From contig QKWP01000132.1 of assembly GCA_003550325.1 (NCBI GenBank), positions 45,233 to 109,232 of the forward strand: a DNA stretch of 64,000 bases. Direction: 5' to 3'. Below are positions 35,653 to 47,359 of the stretch, piece after piece (the stretch's first letter is position 1; each line of letters starts with the position of its first letter). A model generated the notes under the pieces. That model made no database searches and had not been told where the DNA came from. It worked only from the letters and a program-made list of their open reading frames with translations. Source of the DNA: Gigaspora rosea. Taxonomy: Eukaryota; Glomeromycota; Glomeromycetes; Diversisporales; Gigasporaceae. The translations under genes and the position numbers were made by a program.

Positions 35653-38374
35653 TTAAAATGATATAACTCTCTTTCTAGTAAAGCAAATTCAATTCGGTAA
35701 CTTGCAAACGATATAAAAATAGTGTGGTTTTAAAACTGTTGAGATATTTTTCAGTCCATTTTATTAATTTGGCTAAACTTATAAATTTAATAAATTTTAA
35801 TAGTTATTAGAATTTATTTAAAATTAACCGGTGGTGAAATTCACCAGCCTAGGAATTTTTAGGGTTTAGGGTGCAGTTTTAGGATAAAGAGGAGTTTAAT
35901 ATAACATAGATATAAGGTCCCGATTTTTAGTTCTCGTGAGGTTTTCAGGGGCCTGAACATTTTTACTTAGAATACCCGATCCCGTTACTTTTTTGAGATA
36001 TACATAGCACCCGGTGAATTTCGCGTTAAAATTATCCTTAATTTTATATCATATCTTAAAATATATTTTAAACTTATATACCGATACTTTTAGATTTTAG
36101 ATTTTTTAAATTCATAAATATTTTAAATACAGCATATATATATATATATTAAAATAACTAATATTATTTATATATTTTATTGTTAAATCATTGTTTAAAA
36201 ATTTTATTTATATATTAAACTTATATACGATAATAAAAATTTTATTTAAAATAATATAATTACAATATAACAATATATAACAAATTTATCGTCAAAAATT
36301 TAAAAATTACATAATCGATCTAACTAATTTTGATTAACTAACGTTGTCGTTATTTAATTATTATTATTAAATCGATTTCTAAGAAAAAAAAAATAGAGCG
36401 TGAGTATTTGAAGTGACCAGTGCCTTATAAAGGACCTAAGAGTATGGCATGTCGACTATGGGTAAGTAACGGAAGGGCGTCTTCGACACTCTAAAAGAGT
36501 TGCCTCAACCTCTAACTAGAGTATTCCCAGTGGGCAAACATTTATAACGGTGGGTGCCGTGCGTTTCGCCAGACTGGGTTATACTACCGCCATAGTAGCC
36601 TAGACCCTAGGAGCGATACCCCGTTATTTTATAAAATAATTGAGATCAAATACTCCTTACTCACCTCAAACTTAAATAGCATCATCGACGTTTATTCGAA
36701 AAACATTGAATAAAGAGAATGTAAAGTGAATGTGAAAAATGGAGTAAAAAACGAAAGTGAAAAGTAAAGGCAAAAATAAAAAGTAAAGTAAAAGCGAAAG
36801 TGAAAATGACAATAAATAGTGAAAATTAAAGCGAAATGAGAAATGAAAAATGTAAATAAAAAAACCGAAATGAATGTAAAGTGGAAATGACAAGTAGAAA
36901 TAAAAAAAAAAAGGATGTATTTATTAAAAATCTATTGTTTTGAGATCTGCAACCACGTTAAAAATATACACGTATTGATAAAAATCTATTGTTTTGAGAT
37001 CTGCAACCGCGTTAAAAATATACACGTATTTGATAAAAGTCTATTATTTTGAGATCTGCAACCACGTTAAAAATATACACGTATTGATAACAGATAAAAA
37101 TTTTATCAATACCTGATACGTGTATATTTTTAACGCGGTTGCAGATCTCAAAACGTGTATATTTTTAACGTGGTTGCATCCTTTTTTTTATTTCTACTTG
37201 TCATTTCCACTTTACATTTTTCATTTCGCTTTAATTTTCACCATTTATTGTTATTTTCACTTTCGCTTTTACTTTACTTTTTATTTTTGCCTTTACTTTT
37301 CACTTTCGTTTTTTACTCCATTTTTCACATTCACTTTACATTCTCTTTATTCAATGTTTTATTCACTACATTCTCTTTATTCAATGTTTTTCGAATAAAC
37401 GTTGATGATGCTATTTAAGTTTGAGGTGAGTAAGGAATATTTGATCTCAATTATTTTATAAAATAACGGGGTATCGCTCCTAGGGTCTAGGCTACTATGG
37501 CGGTAGTATAACCCAGTCTGGCGAAACGCACGGCACCCACCGTTATAAATGTTTGCCCACTGGGAATACTCTAGTTAGAGGTCGAGGCAACTCTTTTAGA
37601 GTGTCGAAGACGCCCTTCCGTTACTTACCCATAGTCGACATGCCATACTCTTAGGTCCTTTTTAAGGCACTGGTCATTTCAAATACTCACGCTCTATTTT
37701 TTTTTTTTTTTAGAAATCGATTTAATAATAATAATTAAATAACGACAACGTTAGTTAAGATTAGTTATCAAAATTAGTTAGATCGATTATGTAATTTTTA
37801 AATTTTTGACGATAAATTTGTTATATATTGTTATAATTATATTATTTTAAATAAAATTTTTATTATATCGTATATAAGTTTAATATATAAATAAAATTTT
37901 TAAACAATGATTTAACAATAAAATATATAAATAATATTAGCTATTTTAATATATATATATATGCTGTATTTAAAATATTTATGAATTTAAAAATCTAAAA
38001 TCTAAAAGTATCGGTATATAAGTTTAAAACATATTTTAAGATATGATATAAAATTAAGGATAATTTTAACGCGAAATTCACCGGGTACTATGTATATCTC
38101 AAAAAAACGCACTAAGTAACGGCCTTATATCTATGTTATATAAAACTCCTCTTTATCCTAAAACTGCACCCTAAACCCTAAAAATTCCTAGGCTGGTGAA
38201 TTTCACCACCGGTTAATTTTAAATAAATTCTAGTTATTAAATAATAGAGACCTGCTAAAATTTATATATTAATATTAAATATGGCAACATAGTTTTAAAG
38301 CCACGCTATTTTTATATCATTTGCAAGTTACAGAATTGAATTTTCTTATCAGAAAGAGAGTTATAACATTTTAA
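35653..38374. repeat. 2.7-kb inverted repeat with duplicated hairpin-dense core
   Basis: The arms run inward from TTAAAATGATATAACTCTCT at 35653 and its inverse at 38374, meeting near 37095. They are closely similar over more than 1.2 kb. The left arm has about 60 extra bases near 35920-35990. Each arm includes CACCGGTGAATTTCGCG-like blocks, a GC-richer core (36410-36630 and 37450-37680) and a purine/pyrimidine tract. The centre holds three tandem units of about 54 bp (GAGATCTGCAACCACGTTAA). Open frames at 36672, 37120 and 37155 are the tract read in both arms. Could be a foldback transposon or a head-to-head dimer. Confidence 0.88.
36420..36615. other. Structured core with six short hairpins (mirror copy at 37480-37670)
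   Basis: Consecutive self-complementary words: ACTCTAAAAGAGT (36488-36500), CTCTAACTAGAG (36510-36521), CCCAGTGGG (36526-36534), ACGG...CCGT (36547-36560), CTACCGCCATAGTAG (36584-36598) and CCTAGACCCTAGG (36599-36611). The segment is clearly GC-richer than its surroundings and nearly unchanged between arms. A structured RNA or protein-binding region is possible. No Pol III boxes or known ribozyme core were recognised. Confidence 0.5.
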
Positions 38375-38467
38375 TAGTACTATTTAAACGATTAGGTTAT
38401 AGGGACTTACTAAAGTTTTTATATTAATATTAAATATGGCAACATAGTTTTAAAACCGCACTATTTG

Positions 38468-39101
38468 TAAAGTGTCCAGAATTATAATATGCGCATAATT
38501 TAGCCTGTGCCGCATACTCATTATGCATCGTATAAATTGCCATTTCACATCTTGGTCCGCATAACGATAATACATGTGTATTCGGATTCTTTAGCCAATG
38601 AAATTGCATCATATCTAGAGTTTGGAACCGATTTTGTTTTGATACGTTAATTAATCGGATTTAACAGGTAAAAATGAATTCGGATCGAAACTTCATCGAA
38701 TATAAATCCAATAACCAATCACAATGTTAACTAATTTCTTTGATAATGAGATAATATAATTACCCTCTTCGAATCTAAGTTCAGAATACATATTGGATCA
38801 GTCTAATCATATTTATCGATATAATAATAATTCTAAAGGTATATTTATTTTATTTAGATGTAACGTGAAAAAAGATATTCGCAGCTTAAAATTATATGCT
38901 TTAAAGAAAAATATAGATATTAAAGAAGTGCACGTTACTTTAACTCTGTATTATTAAAAGCAACGCATCGCTTTTCATTAGAAAACTATTTTGCATATTT
39001 TACATATTTCATAAGTAGCATAGTGAATAATTTGTGCATAATTTTACAATTTTCCGCGTGCATAATTTGGCAATCTCCGCATCATAACCTTGGACACTCT
39101 A
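38468..39101. mobile_element. hAT-like element with GCATAATT motif
   Basis: The ends TAAAGTGTCCA and TGGACACTCTA are inverted. GCATAATT words recur near both ends (about 38490 and 39035-39070). The flanks ACTATTTG and ATTAGTGG agree only partly. It sits in a second partial copy of the sequence bordering the large inverted repeat, near 38401-38467. Confidence 0.6.
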
Positions 39102-39768
39102 ATTAGTGGTGACAAAATCGATCTTCAGTCCAAATAGATACTGTATATAGATCAACCTTCTCCGACATCTCTTGATCTACTTAATGCTATATATGCTACA
39201 TCTATCGCTACTACTACTGTGTGATGGGTGACAAAGCGCACACTTCTTATTAGATTTGTTTCAATGTTGCCTAATTACTTGATTATAGACTACTTGTATA
39301 AATGCATAATACAAGTCATTCTCGTTATAGTGAATTCTTAGTAAAGCTAGACACAAAGTCAGTCTATATAAAATTCTTTTGATATAATGAATTTGCTAGT
39401 AAAACTTGATATTATGAATTTTTATTAGTAAATAATACAACCAAACACTAACAACCCTAAAGAGCTGTTATACATGATATAGATTTTAAAATGAACAAAT
39501 AATGTTTTTAAAACACAACTTATTTAAAATATTTTTTCAAATAAACTAGCAATTATTACATTATCATAATATTATAATAATGTTTTTTTTTCCATATTAT
39601 GATAATGTAATAATTACTAGTTAATCCCATTATTTGAAAAAAATATACAAGTTTCAGTAATATTAACACTAACCTAAAAAGCTGTTCTAATCATGGAGTG
39701 CCGTTAGGATAATTATTTAGCACTAACCATAAAGAGCTGTTAAAATGATTATTTTTTGCTCTGTTCGA
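39102..39768. other. AT-rich spacer
   Basis: 39430-39760 contains inverted relatives of the 31405 minisatellite unit (AACCATAAAGAGCTGTTAAA). 39560-39625 has a short inverted pair around TTATGATAATGTAATAATTA. No gene. Confidence 0.55.
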
Positions 39769-42075
39769 TCACCATGCTAAACTTGATGATTTGCCAGAAT
39801 TCACATAACTGTTGTCTTCATTCGATGCTACTGATTTACTTTCTACATCTCGTGTATTATGCAAAGGAAATTTGAGGAGACATATTTCTTCCCGCGAGAA
39901 ATCCGCAAATTGTCCATCACTGCAGTAGATTGTATTCTGTAAAAAAAAAGTTTAATCTAACCCGTCATTTAACGATGAGTCTAACATCTGGTAATTGGTA
40001 AATAACCTGATCTTAGCATTCATATATGCATATATAGTTGCCATTGCAATCACTTAATTACAATATTATGGTAGATGTTAAAATAATGGAATAATACTTT
40101 GACTTACTTTTTTTATAAAAAAAAATCGTTTGTTTGGGAATTATGAAGTATACGCTTAATTATTCTTCTACCATCCAACCAGGTAGCCATAAATGTTATT
40201 TCTGAGTCATCATCTTTAATTTTTGTAAATTAATCAGTCTATCAAATGGAATCCATTCAATCATCTCTTCATATTCAGTAACTTTGAAATCCTTTGATAC
40301 ATTAATCAATTTCTTTATTTCCACTTGTCCATCCTATAGTTGTCTCTAAGGGATTATATAATTGGCACCAAGCTGGAGAAATATAAAGCCGTTTACATTT
40401 TGTACATTATCCATAAAAATTATACCTTTAATATGAAAACATAAATGATTGAAATGTATTAACATTAACTCCTTTGATTAAATTATAACAAAATGATTAG
40501 ATATATCAATAGCATGTTCATCTTTGATTCGATCAATAAATGATGCCGTAAATTACAAATCAATATCAATGGACTTCCCTACTTACTTATTATTAGCATA
40601 ATTAAAGATGTAATATTAAATTATGAACGCTTATTAAAGTGATTATTCAATAAATGAAAATTTTATACCCACAAATTATAATACATAATCATGAATTGAT
40701 TGAAAAATATATTTAATAGTTGGTTCCTTATATTCCTTATTAAATGATTATTTCATATGAACTTTAATACTTACTCCCTTTATTGCGAATGATAATAAAT
40801 ATGATTAGGAAATAATATATGATGATAAATAACTGATTTTATTATAAATTTTATACTAACCTCTTAATGAAATTTATTTGATCAGAATAACATTTCTATT
40901 ACAGTCAAGCCTCTTTTAATGCATGTCATTGGGACCTGCTCTCGAATGTGCATTTAGGGAGGGATGTAATTCGAGAGCACTAATAACATCATAATATGAC
41001 GCTTTAGTAGCCTAGAAATAATAATTTTGATTGGCTAATAGTCACGTGGATGCATTTATGGAGGGAGTTTTTATAAGTGAGCCAAACAATTAGCGTGCAC
41101 TTACAGAATAAAGAACGTGCATTTATTTATAAGTCCAATTGTAGGGCTAGCCTTCCATCGTGCATTTTGAGAGATGTTGCATTCAGGGTTGCATTCAGGG
41201 GGGTTTGACTGTATTAAAAAAAAATTATTGTCATACTCACCGGATAATAATCAAAAAGTTATTATTTTGTGCATATAATTAAAGAGGATCATGAAAATTT
41301 TAAGACTACGTAGATGTGACAAACAAAAAGAGTGGAACTGTCCTATATGCATAAGGAAACTGTAATTACAATAAAGACCTATTCGAATAATATTTAAAAA
41401 TATGATATTATTTGAGCCATAAAATTGAATTAAATACTATATATTGTGTCACTAGCGCCTTGACTCAAGTAAAGTAGTTACTCGTGATAATGAAGTAACT
41501 TCATAACGATATATTCACTCACTTGGATAACGATCTGTTGCGCCTAACGACCATCTATTAAAAAGAATAATATTAATCTTTCTATCGATAAAGAAAGCGG
41601 TTAAATTATCCCCATTTGGCTTATCAATATTGCTTATCTATGGTGCTAATCGGTCAATCGATTTAATGTCGTGGAATATTCCTAAAAAAATGTCAAGGAA
41701 TGCTCCCCATAAGTTCATAAGAATTTATTGCTTTCATAATTTATTAGATTCTTTTGTGTATTTGTAAACATAGATCAATATTGTTACGTTTATTAATGTT
41801 GTATTTAGTATTATTAAATGAACAATAATTCATAGAATGTAATTTAAAATTGGGATTGATCTCTTTAACTGTCCCATTTGGATGAAATACCTCTTACACG
41901 TAATTTCTGTTCTTAATTCATCCCATGAATTTTTAAATAATCTGAAATTGATTGTGTTGAATCATTCCGTATAATATGAATAAGAATAGTTCCGTCATCA
42001 TAAGTTTTAATGTCTGCTACAAGCGGTGGTGTATCTTGTGCTCTTAATATAGTTTAAAATATTTACACTGTGATA
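39769..42075 (-). pseudogene. Decayed duplicate of the membrane-protein gene at 1-4317
   Basis: 40609 onward aligns by eye with position 1 onward, and 41820-42075 aligns with about 3960-4236, with most ectodomain exons deleted between. 39769-40608 continues beyond what the window shows of the parent. Its last exon (about 39940-39769) reads FPLHNTRDVESKSVASNEDN and ends SSSLAW with TGA, giving a likely C-terminal tail for the family. A MITE interrupts it at 40902-41211. The internal deletion, lost start and insertion make it a pseudogene. Confidence 0.85.
40902..41211. mobile_element. 310-bp pogo-type MITE with provable TA insertion
   Basis: Inverted ends CAGTCAAGCCTCTTTTAATG and ...GGGGGGTTTGACTG, flanked by TA (40900-40901 and 41212-41213). 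Internal TGCATTTA words match the element at 7219. The paralogous sequence near 300-310 lacks the insert and has a single TA, which fixes the borders. Confidence 0.93.
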
Positions 42076-42117
42076 TTTGTCCCGTTCACTTACCGACAGT
42101 CATTTCACCGAAAGTTC

Positions 42118-42182
42118 ATTTAGCCGGCATCACATAGGGTATATATTTTTAATAAATTGTCACTTGGCGTGATGTCGGCTAA
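42118..42182. repeat. Short hairpin
   Basis: CATTTAGCCGGCATCAC and GTGATGTCGGCTAAATG form a 17-bp stem, one mismatch, around about 30 AT-rich bases. Possibly the core of a small MITE directly beside the pseudogene. Confidence 0.65.
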
Positions 42183-42186
42183 ATGC

Positions 42187-43501
42187 GATGTAATACGGAT
42201 CCCCACGAACTTCATATTTGCCAATTTATTTATACATTTTTCTTTCGAGAATGTAACTTACATTAATGAATTTAACTTCTAACATTGATTATGCCAATTT
42301 TGGTAATGCCCGTTAAAGCAGATAATTATATATTACAACAACATCACTGCACAATTTTGCGTACCGATATTGGTGCGACGTAAATCAAAATATTTCAGAT
42401 TATATACTTCGGACATTACTGCACATTCATGCATTGTAATTCGCTTACTGTTTCAGTTTTTACATCAAAAACTTAGCTATTTAGGATGCGACAGTAGGGT
42501 GATAATTAATAATTAGCAAAGTAACATATGAAGATCATCAAAATTTCCGAATGTTATCGTTATCAATTTTTTTGTATCCCTTATACGTAGCAATATCTTA
42601 TGTTACACATAAATATATAGTGTAATTAAACGCACTTATTTTTGCGAAGGATGAAAAAAAAGAAAGGAAGCGAAGCTTCTATTTAAAATTTTAATTCTCA
42701 TAAAATAAAAATATATTATGTTTGGAAATTATATTTCCACGCCATTTTTGCACTCATGTTAATATAGATTAGATTCTTAAAGTTTTGGTTAGGGTTTAGA
42801 GTTGGTTATATATTAACGAGGATGTGGCATTATCAAAAAAAGGTTGAAAATATCAAATTCTCTTATTTGTTATTAATTATGTTTTTAAATCATGTTATTT
42901 TAGTTAATTTATATTGTGTATTATATATAATAATTTCAATTCCCTATATAATTACCAAAGAGTGTTAGATAAATTGGGTGATTTTATAGAAGAATGACTG
43001 TACTAAATTTATATAAATTTTTAAGAACAAAAGTAAATAATAATAATTGGTACTAAATAGTGAAAAATATTTGATTTTTATATATAAAATATAAAAAATA
43101 ATGCAGCTTAAAAATAAATAATTTTAGCCAAAAATCTTTTATAGTGTGATTATAGAGAGAGTTAAATCCATAACAGATAATAACTGTAAATGATTGGTAC
43201 ATAGCATCAGGAAATTGTGACTATTTCGGGAGTGTCTACAGCGGGAGTAGGCTGTATAAATAAAGATAATTAATAATATCTAGTTTTAAATTAAAACTAT
43301 AATCAAAAACATTTACTATAAATTTCATTTACAGTTTTTATGTATCTGTTATATGTTTTTATATATCTTTTTTTAGTTTTTATAAGTTTTGTATATAAAA
43401 TTTTAAAACTTGAATTTTTTTTATATTAGATTAGTATTCAGGGTTCGAGTTAGGGTTTAAAAAGAGTTTTCAAAAAGTATAAACTTTTTTATTTAAAGCA
43501 T
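42187..43501. other. AT-rich spacer
   Basis: No gene, terminal repeat or tandem array recognised beyond A and T tracts. Confidence 0.6.
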
Positions 43502-43509
43502 CATATACT

Positions 43510-44594
43510 TAGTGTTCCGACCCGTCACAAGAATCCTAACCCGGGTCACCCGGGTGGTTAGAGAAATTCCGCAACGGGTCACTCGCGGGTGGATTATCCG
43601 GATTATCCGGGTCATCCGGGTGGTAAAGAAAGTCTGCAACGGATTTATGAGGTTGAGTAACTTATATAATATTCATGAATACGAAGCCTAGACTAATGAA
43701 TTTTCTTAATGCTATTCACTAAATAAAATGAAATTAAGTAGTAAATGTTCATGAACTTTGATATCTTAGTTTAATGCATATATATATTATTGTACTTATG
43801 CACTAAATTCATGCATATAAATGGTAATTTGGATAGATTAATGCTCATTATTCACGATCTAAAGCAAATTATGAATAGTAAATAAAACTGATAACTTACT
43901 TTGAATATTTATATTAATAAACGTTCTTTATACTCATGCACTAAATTAAAATTAACTAATAGTAGATATTCATAGGCATGAATAACTTATTTTGAAGACT
44001 TATATTTATAAATGTCCTTTATGCTCATGCACTAAATCAATGCAAATAAAATGAACAAAGTGATTTGTAAATATCATGAGCGTGATATCTTGATTAAATA
44101 CTAATATTAATATAAATATACAATAGATTCTTTATACTTGCATACTAAATATAAACACGTAGTAAATCTTCATGAACTCGGGCAGCTTAATTGGAGCTAT
44201 TATCTACCGAATATCCCGACTCAGGCTGTTTGTGATGTAGATGTGGATTCAAAAGTCATGACTGGAACACGCTTAGGTCACAATCAGGTCAATTTGGCAA
44301 TTTTCCCAGCGGGTGACCCTCCCCTTTTATTTTCCCTCTTTTAGCAATAGTCTTTTTATCTTTGCCCTACTTAATGAGCTCCACAACCAATACAAGTATA
44401 AACATCAATAAATTCTTTTACTGGCTTACTAAATTTAAAATAAAAACTAGTAATAACTAATTGTCCTAATTTGTCTGAACCGTGAGTTAACCCACGGGTT
44501 ACCCGCGGGTTGACCATCGGGAAAACATAATTCAACCCGGGTCATCCGCTCACCCGCGGGTGACCCGGTGATACCTACCCTGGTCGGAACACTA
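43510..44594. mobile_element. Non-autonomous hAT element, CCCGGGTGACCCG family
   Basis: A perfect 8-bp duplication CATATACT (43502-43509 and 44595-44602) flanks TAGTGTTCCGACC and GGTCGGAACACTA. GGGTCACCCGGGTGG-type palindromes cluster within about 120 bp of each end. The middle is AT-rich with repeated words such as TTTATACTCATGCACTAAAT. The 68-codon open frame at 44138 runs into the terminal motifs and is unlikely to be a gene. Confidence 0.93.
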
Positions 44595-44917
44595 CATATA
44601 CTAAAATAATATAATATAGATAATAAAATACTATGTACATTTTAATAAAAGTTATAATAAAATAGTTAAGAAATAACAATATATAATGTTTTAAAATTAT
44701 TGTAGTTTATAAAGTTTATATATATATATATATATAAAGTCTATATTAAAAAAAATATTTTTTAGTCTTTTTTATTAATATATTATTTAGTTAAATTGTA
44801 TATTATTTTATTTAAAAACAATATTTTTAATAAATTTGTTTTTTTTTTGTCTTTATATAAATAACAAATAATCTAAACTATTATTATATATTATTATTAT
44901 TATTATCTACAGTATAA

Positions 44918-45091
44918 CAGTCAGACCTCTCAAAATGCAACCTTTTTAAATACATGCCCTATTAAAAAGCCTCTCTAAATGCACTTTGTTTTTTGGGCCC
45001 AACAAATATCATATTTATAAATATCTTTCTAAATGCATATTTGATTCAATTTTTACATAAAGTCCTATCACAATGCACTTAGAGAGATCTG
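44918..45091. mobile_element. Pogo-type MITE, right end eroded
   Basis: The left end CAGTCAGACCTCTCAAAATG matches the family at 7219. The right end reads TGCACTTAGAGAGATCTG, and the final ACTG-type bases appear lost. CTAAATGCA words recur inside. Confidence 0.7.
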
Positions 45092-45559
45092 TGTATATAC
45101 AAATATTATATATTTGTTTATTTTTAGCTTTAAACTTTAATCACTTTATTTTAGTAAACTATTATTTTAAGTAAGCCTTTTATAACCTAATTAACTTTGT
45201 AAAGCGATTCTAATAATAGTTAAATAATTAAAATCGGATTAGTAGATTACGAGGTAAGAGTATCTTGATTGTTTACTAGACATTTCTTTCTATATAAGGC
45301 AAATAATACCGATTTTTTACTATAGAGATTTTCATGGGCGGAAGGAATCGGCATTCTATTTCTATATAAGGCAAATAATACCGATTTTAACATAAATAAG
45401 CATTAGATTAAAAAAATTAAAGAATCTAATTTAAAAAAAATAAATTTATTAAAATATTATAAATCTTTAAAAAAACTAGTAAAATAACTCGAATCAAATT
45501 TATTAAATCAATTCTAAAAGTTTATAGAATTTATTTAATAAATTTGATAAATTGCTGTA

Positions 45560-45733
45560 TAGTCAAATCTCGTTATAGTCACTCTTGATATAATCAGCGC
45601 CTTGATATAGTCACGCTATTTTTAAGCTTTAACTATTATAAACTATATAAAAGTTGACCTTTATATAGTCACAACTTTTTATAATCATCGAATTCTCGTT
45701 TCCCGAGTTGGTGATTATATCGAGGTTTGACTG
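45560..45733. mobile_element. 174-bp pogo-type MITE
   Basis: TAGTCAAATCTCGTTATAGT faces ...TCGAGGTTTGACTG, and the element is flanked by TA (45558-45559 and 45734-45735). TATAGTCAC words recur inside, a motif also seen in the element at 13484. Confidence 0.82.
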
Positions 45734-45735
45734 TA

Positions 45736-47359
45736 TTTGTTTAAAAAAATTTTATTCAAAAAAATTCATTAACTTACTCTATATTTTATATTTAGTTTTT
45801 CGACTAAAAAATTTAAACTTTTTATTTAGAAAATTTTTTAAAATTCTAAAGCATTTAATATTTTATTTAATATATATATTGCATGTTAGTTTACAATTTG
45901 ATTAACTATTTATACGTAAATAAAATTTATACAATCTACGATAGAAGGAAGTTAATTCAAATAAGGTTAATACTAAAAATTTACATCTAAACTTTAACTA
46001 TATACAGTATCTAAAATTGAAACTTGATTTAGACTAAATTCAAAGCTTTGGAGCTTTTATTAACCAAAAGAACCAATTAAATAATCTTAAAACCGAGACA
46101 TGCTTATAAATCCTTCGTTTTAGAAATTCCAAAAAAAAAATTTTTTTTATAAAAATCAAAACTTTGTACTACAGTTAATTTTAGATAATTCCTATTTACT
46201 AATTTATTGTTTCGAGATTTTTAATTGAATAAAAAAAAGAATAGATATATATATATATTTAAATAATTTGTACTTGTTAGATAGGTAATAATCTAGATTA
46301 TTGTTTTCGTATAATGATATAATATAACACAACTTTGTTTATACATATCGGTATCAAAAATAAAAGAATTTAAAATTTTACCAATTATTTCAATACGTTA
46401 CTACCTAACATCTAACACTCATTTGAACATTCATTTAAAGTGTATATTTATAGAAGTTGTATAGCACACCAACTATCCAATGACAATCCGAGAATATACA
46501 AATTGTTTGTTTGTATTATGTCATCATCCAATGTTCACTTCACTATATTCACATGGTATCATGCGCTTTTCCTTGGAGCGACTAGCAATCCTATTTTATT
46601 GCTTCTTATTATAAAATTGTCATTATTTTTTATTTTAAACCTTTGTTGCTCTACCGGTTAATATTGCCTATAATGTATATAATGTGTTAATACTGTATGA
46701 GAAGGATGCGAAAGGTTGTGTTATACGAGTTGTACTGTACGTACTGTACGTACGTACTTACTTACGCTTAATATCAAGAATTAATAACTTGGCACTTGTG
46801 AATGTATTGACTTGTAATTATTGTAATTATTGTAATTATTACGTAAAGAACTTCGGATATTAACAATTTGATTCAAAGTTCTTTGTTATCATTTCATTGA
46901 TTAGAGCGACGTCCGGAATTCAAACTGCTAAGATATTATTGGTATTTCAATGTTAAATTCCGGATAATTAAGTTATAGTTAGATCACATTTTTATTTGTC
47001 ACTCAAAAATATATGTTATCTTTTTTTCTTCGTTTTGTACATTGTCAAAGATGATATGCTTGCGGATGACTATAAATGGTAAAGAATTTGTATATCGTTA
47101 TCAATTTGTACAAATTTGTCAAAGTCATGGGTATATATTTATATCAAATCCCTCCCCTTTCCTTTTCCCCTATCGCTATTGTAGAATCAAAAATTCAAAT
47201 TTGTTTTTTTTCTGAGAGCATGATTTCTAAAAAATTAATTGGTTTGCTTTAGTTAATTAGTATTCTTTGTAATTTTTTTCTTTAAATTATTGAATTGATT
47301 CTTCGTAAATAACCTCTTTTAAAAAAAAAAGGATTTTTATTTTTTTAATAAATAAAATT
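45736..47359 (+). promoter_or_regulatory. AT-rich upstream region of the arrestin gene
   Basis: Mostly AT-rich without a gene. 46735-46765 is a GTACTGTACGTA palindromic repeat. A pyrimidine tract (CCCTCCCCTTTCCTTTTCCC, 47150-47170) about 190 bp before the arrestin ATG, together with nearby TATATTTATA, could be the core promoter. This is inference from position. Confidence 0.4.

Noticed and set aside
35855..35875. TTTAGGGTTTAGGG as a telomere
   Set aside because: Only two imperfect units, present in both arms of the inverted repeat; not an end of a chromosome.
36672..37418. Phe/Leu/Tyr-rich open frames in both arms of the large inverted repeat
   Set aside because: They are the same purine/pyrimidine tract read in mirrored arms; low complexity, no conserved domain.
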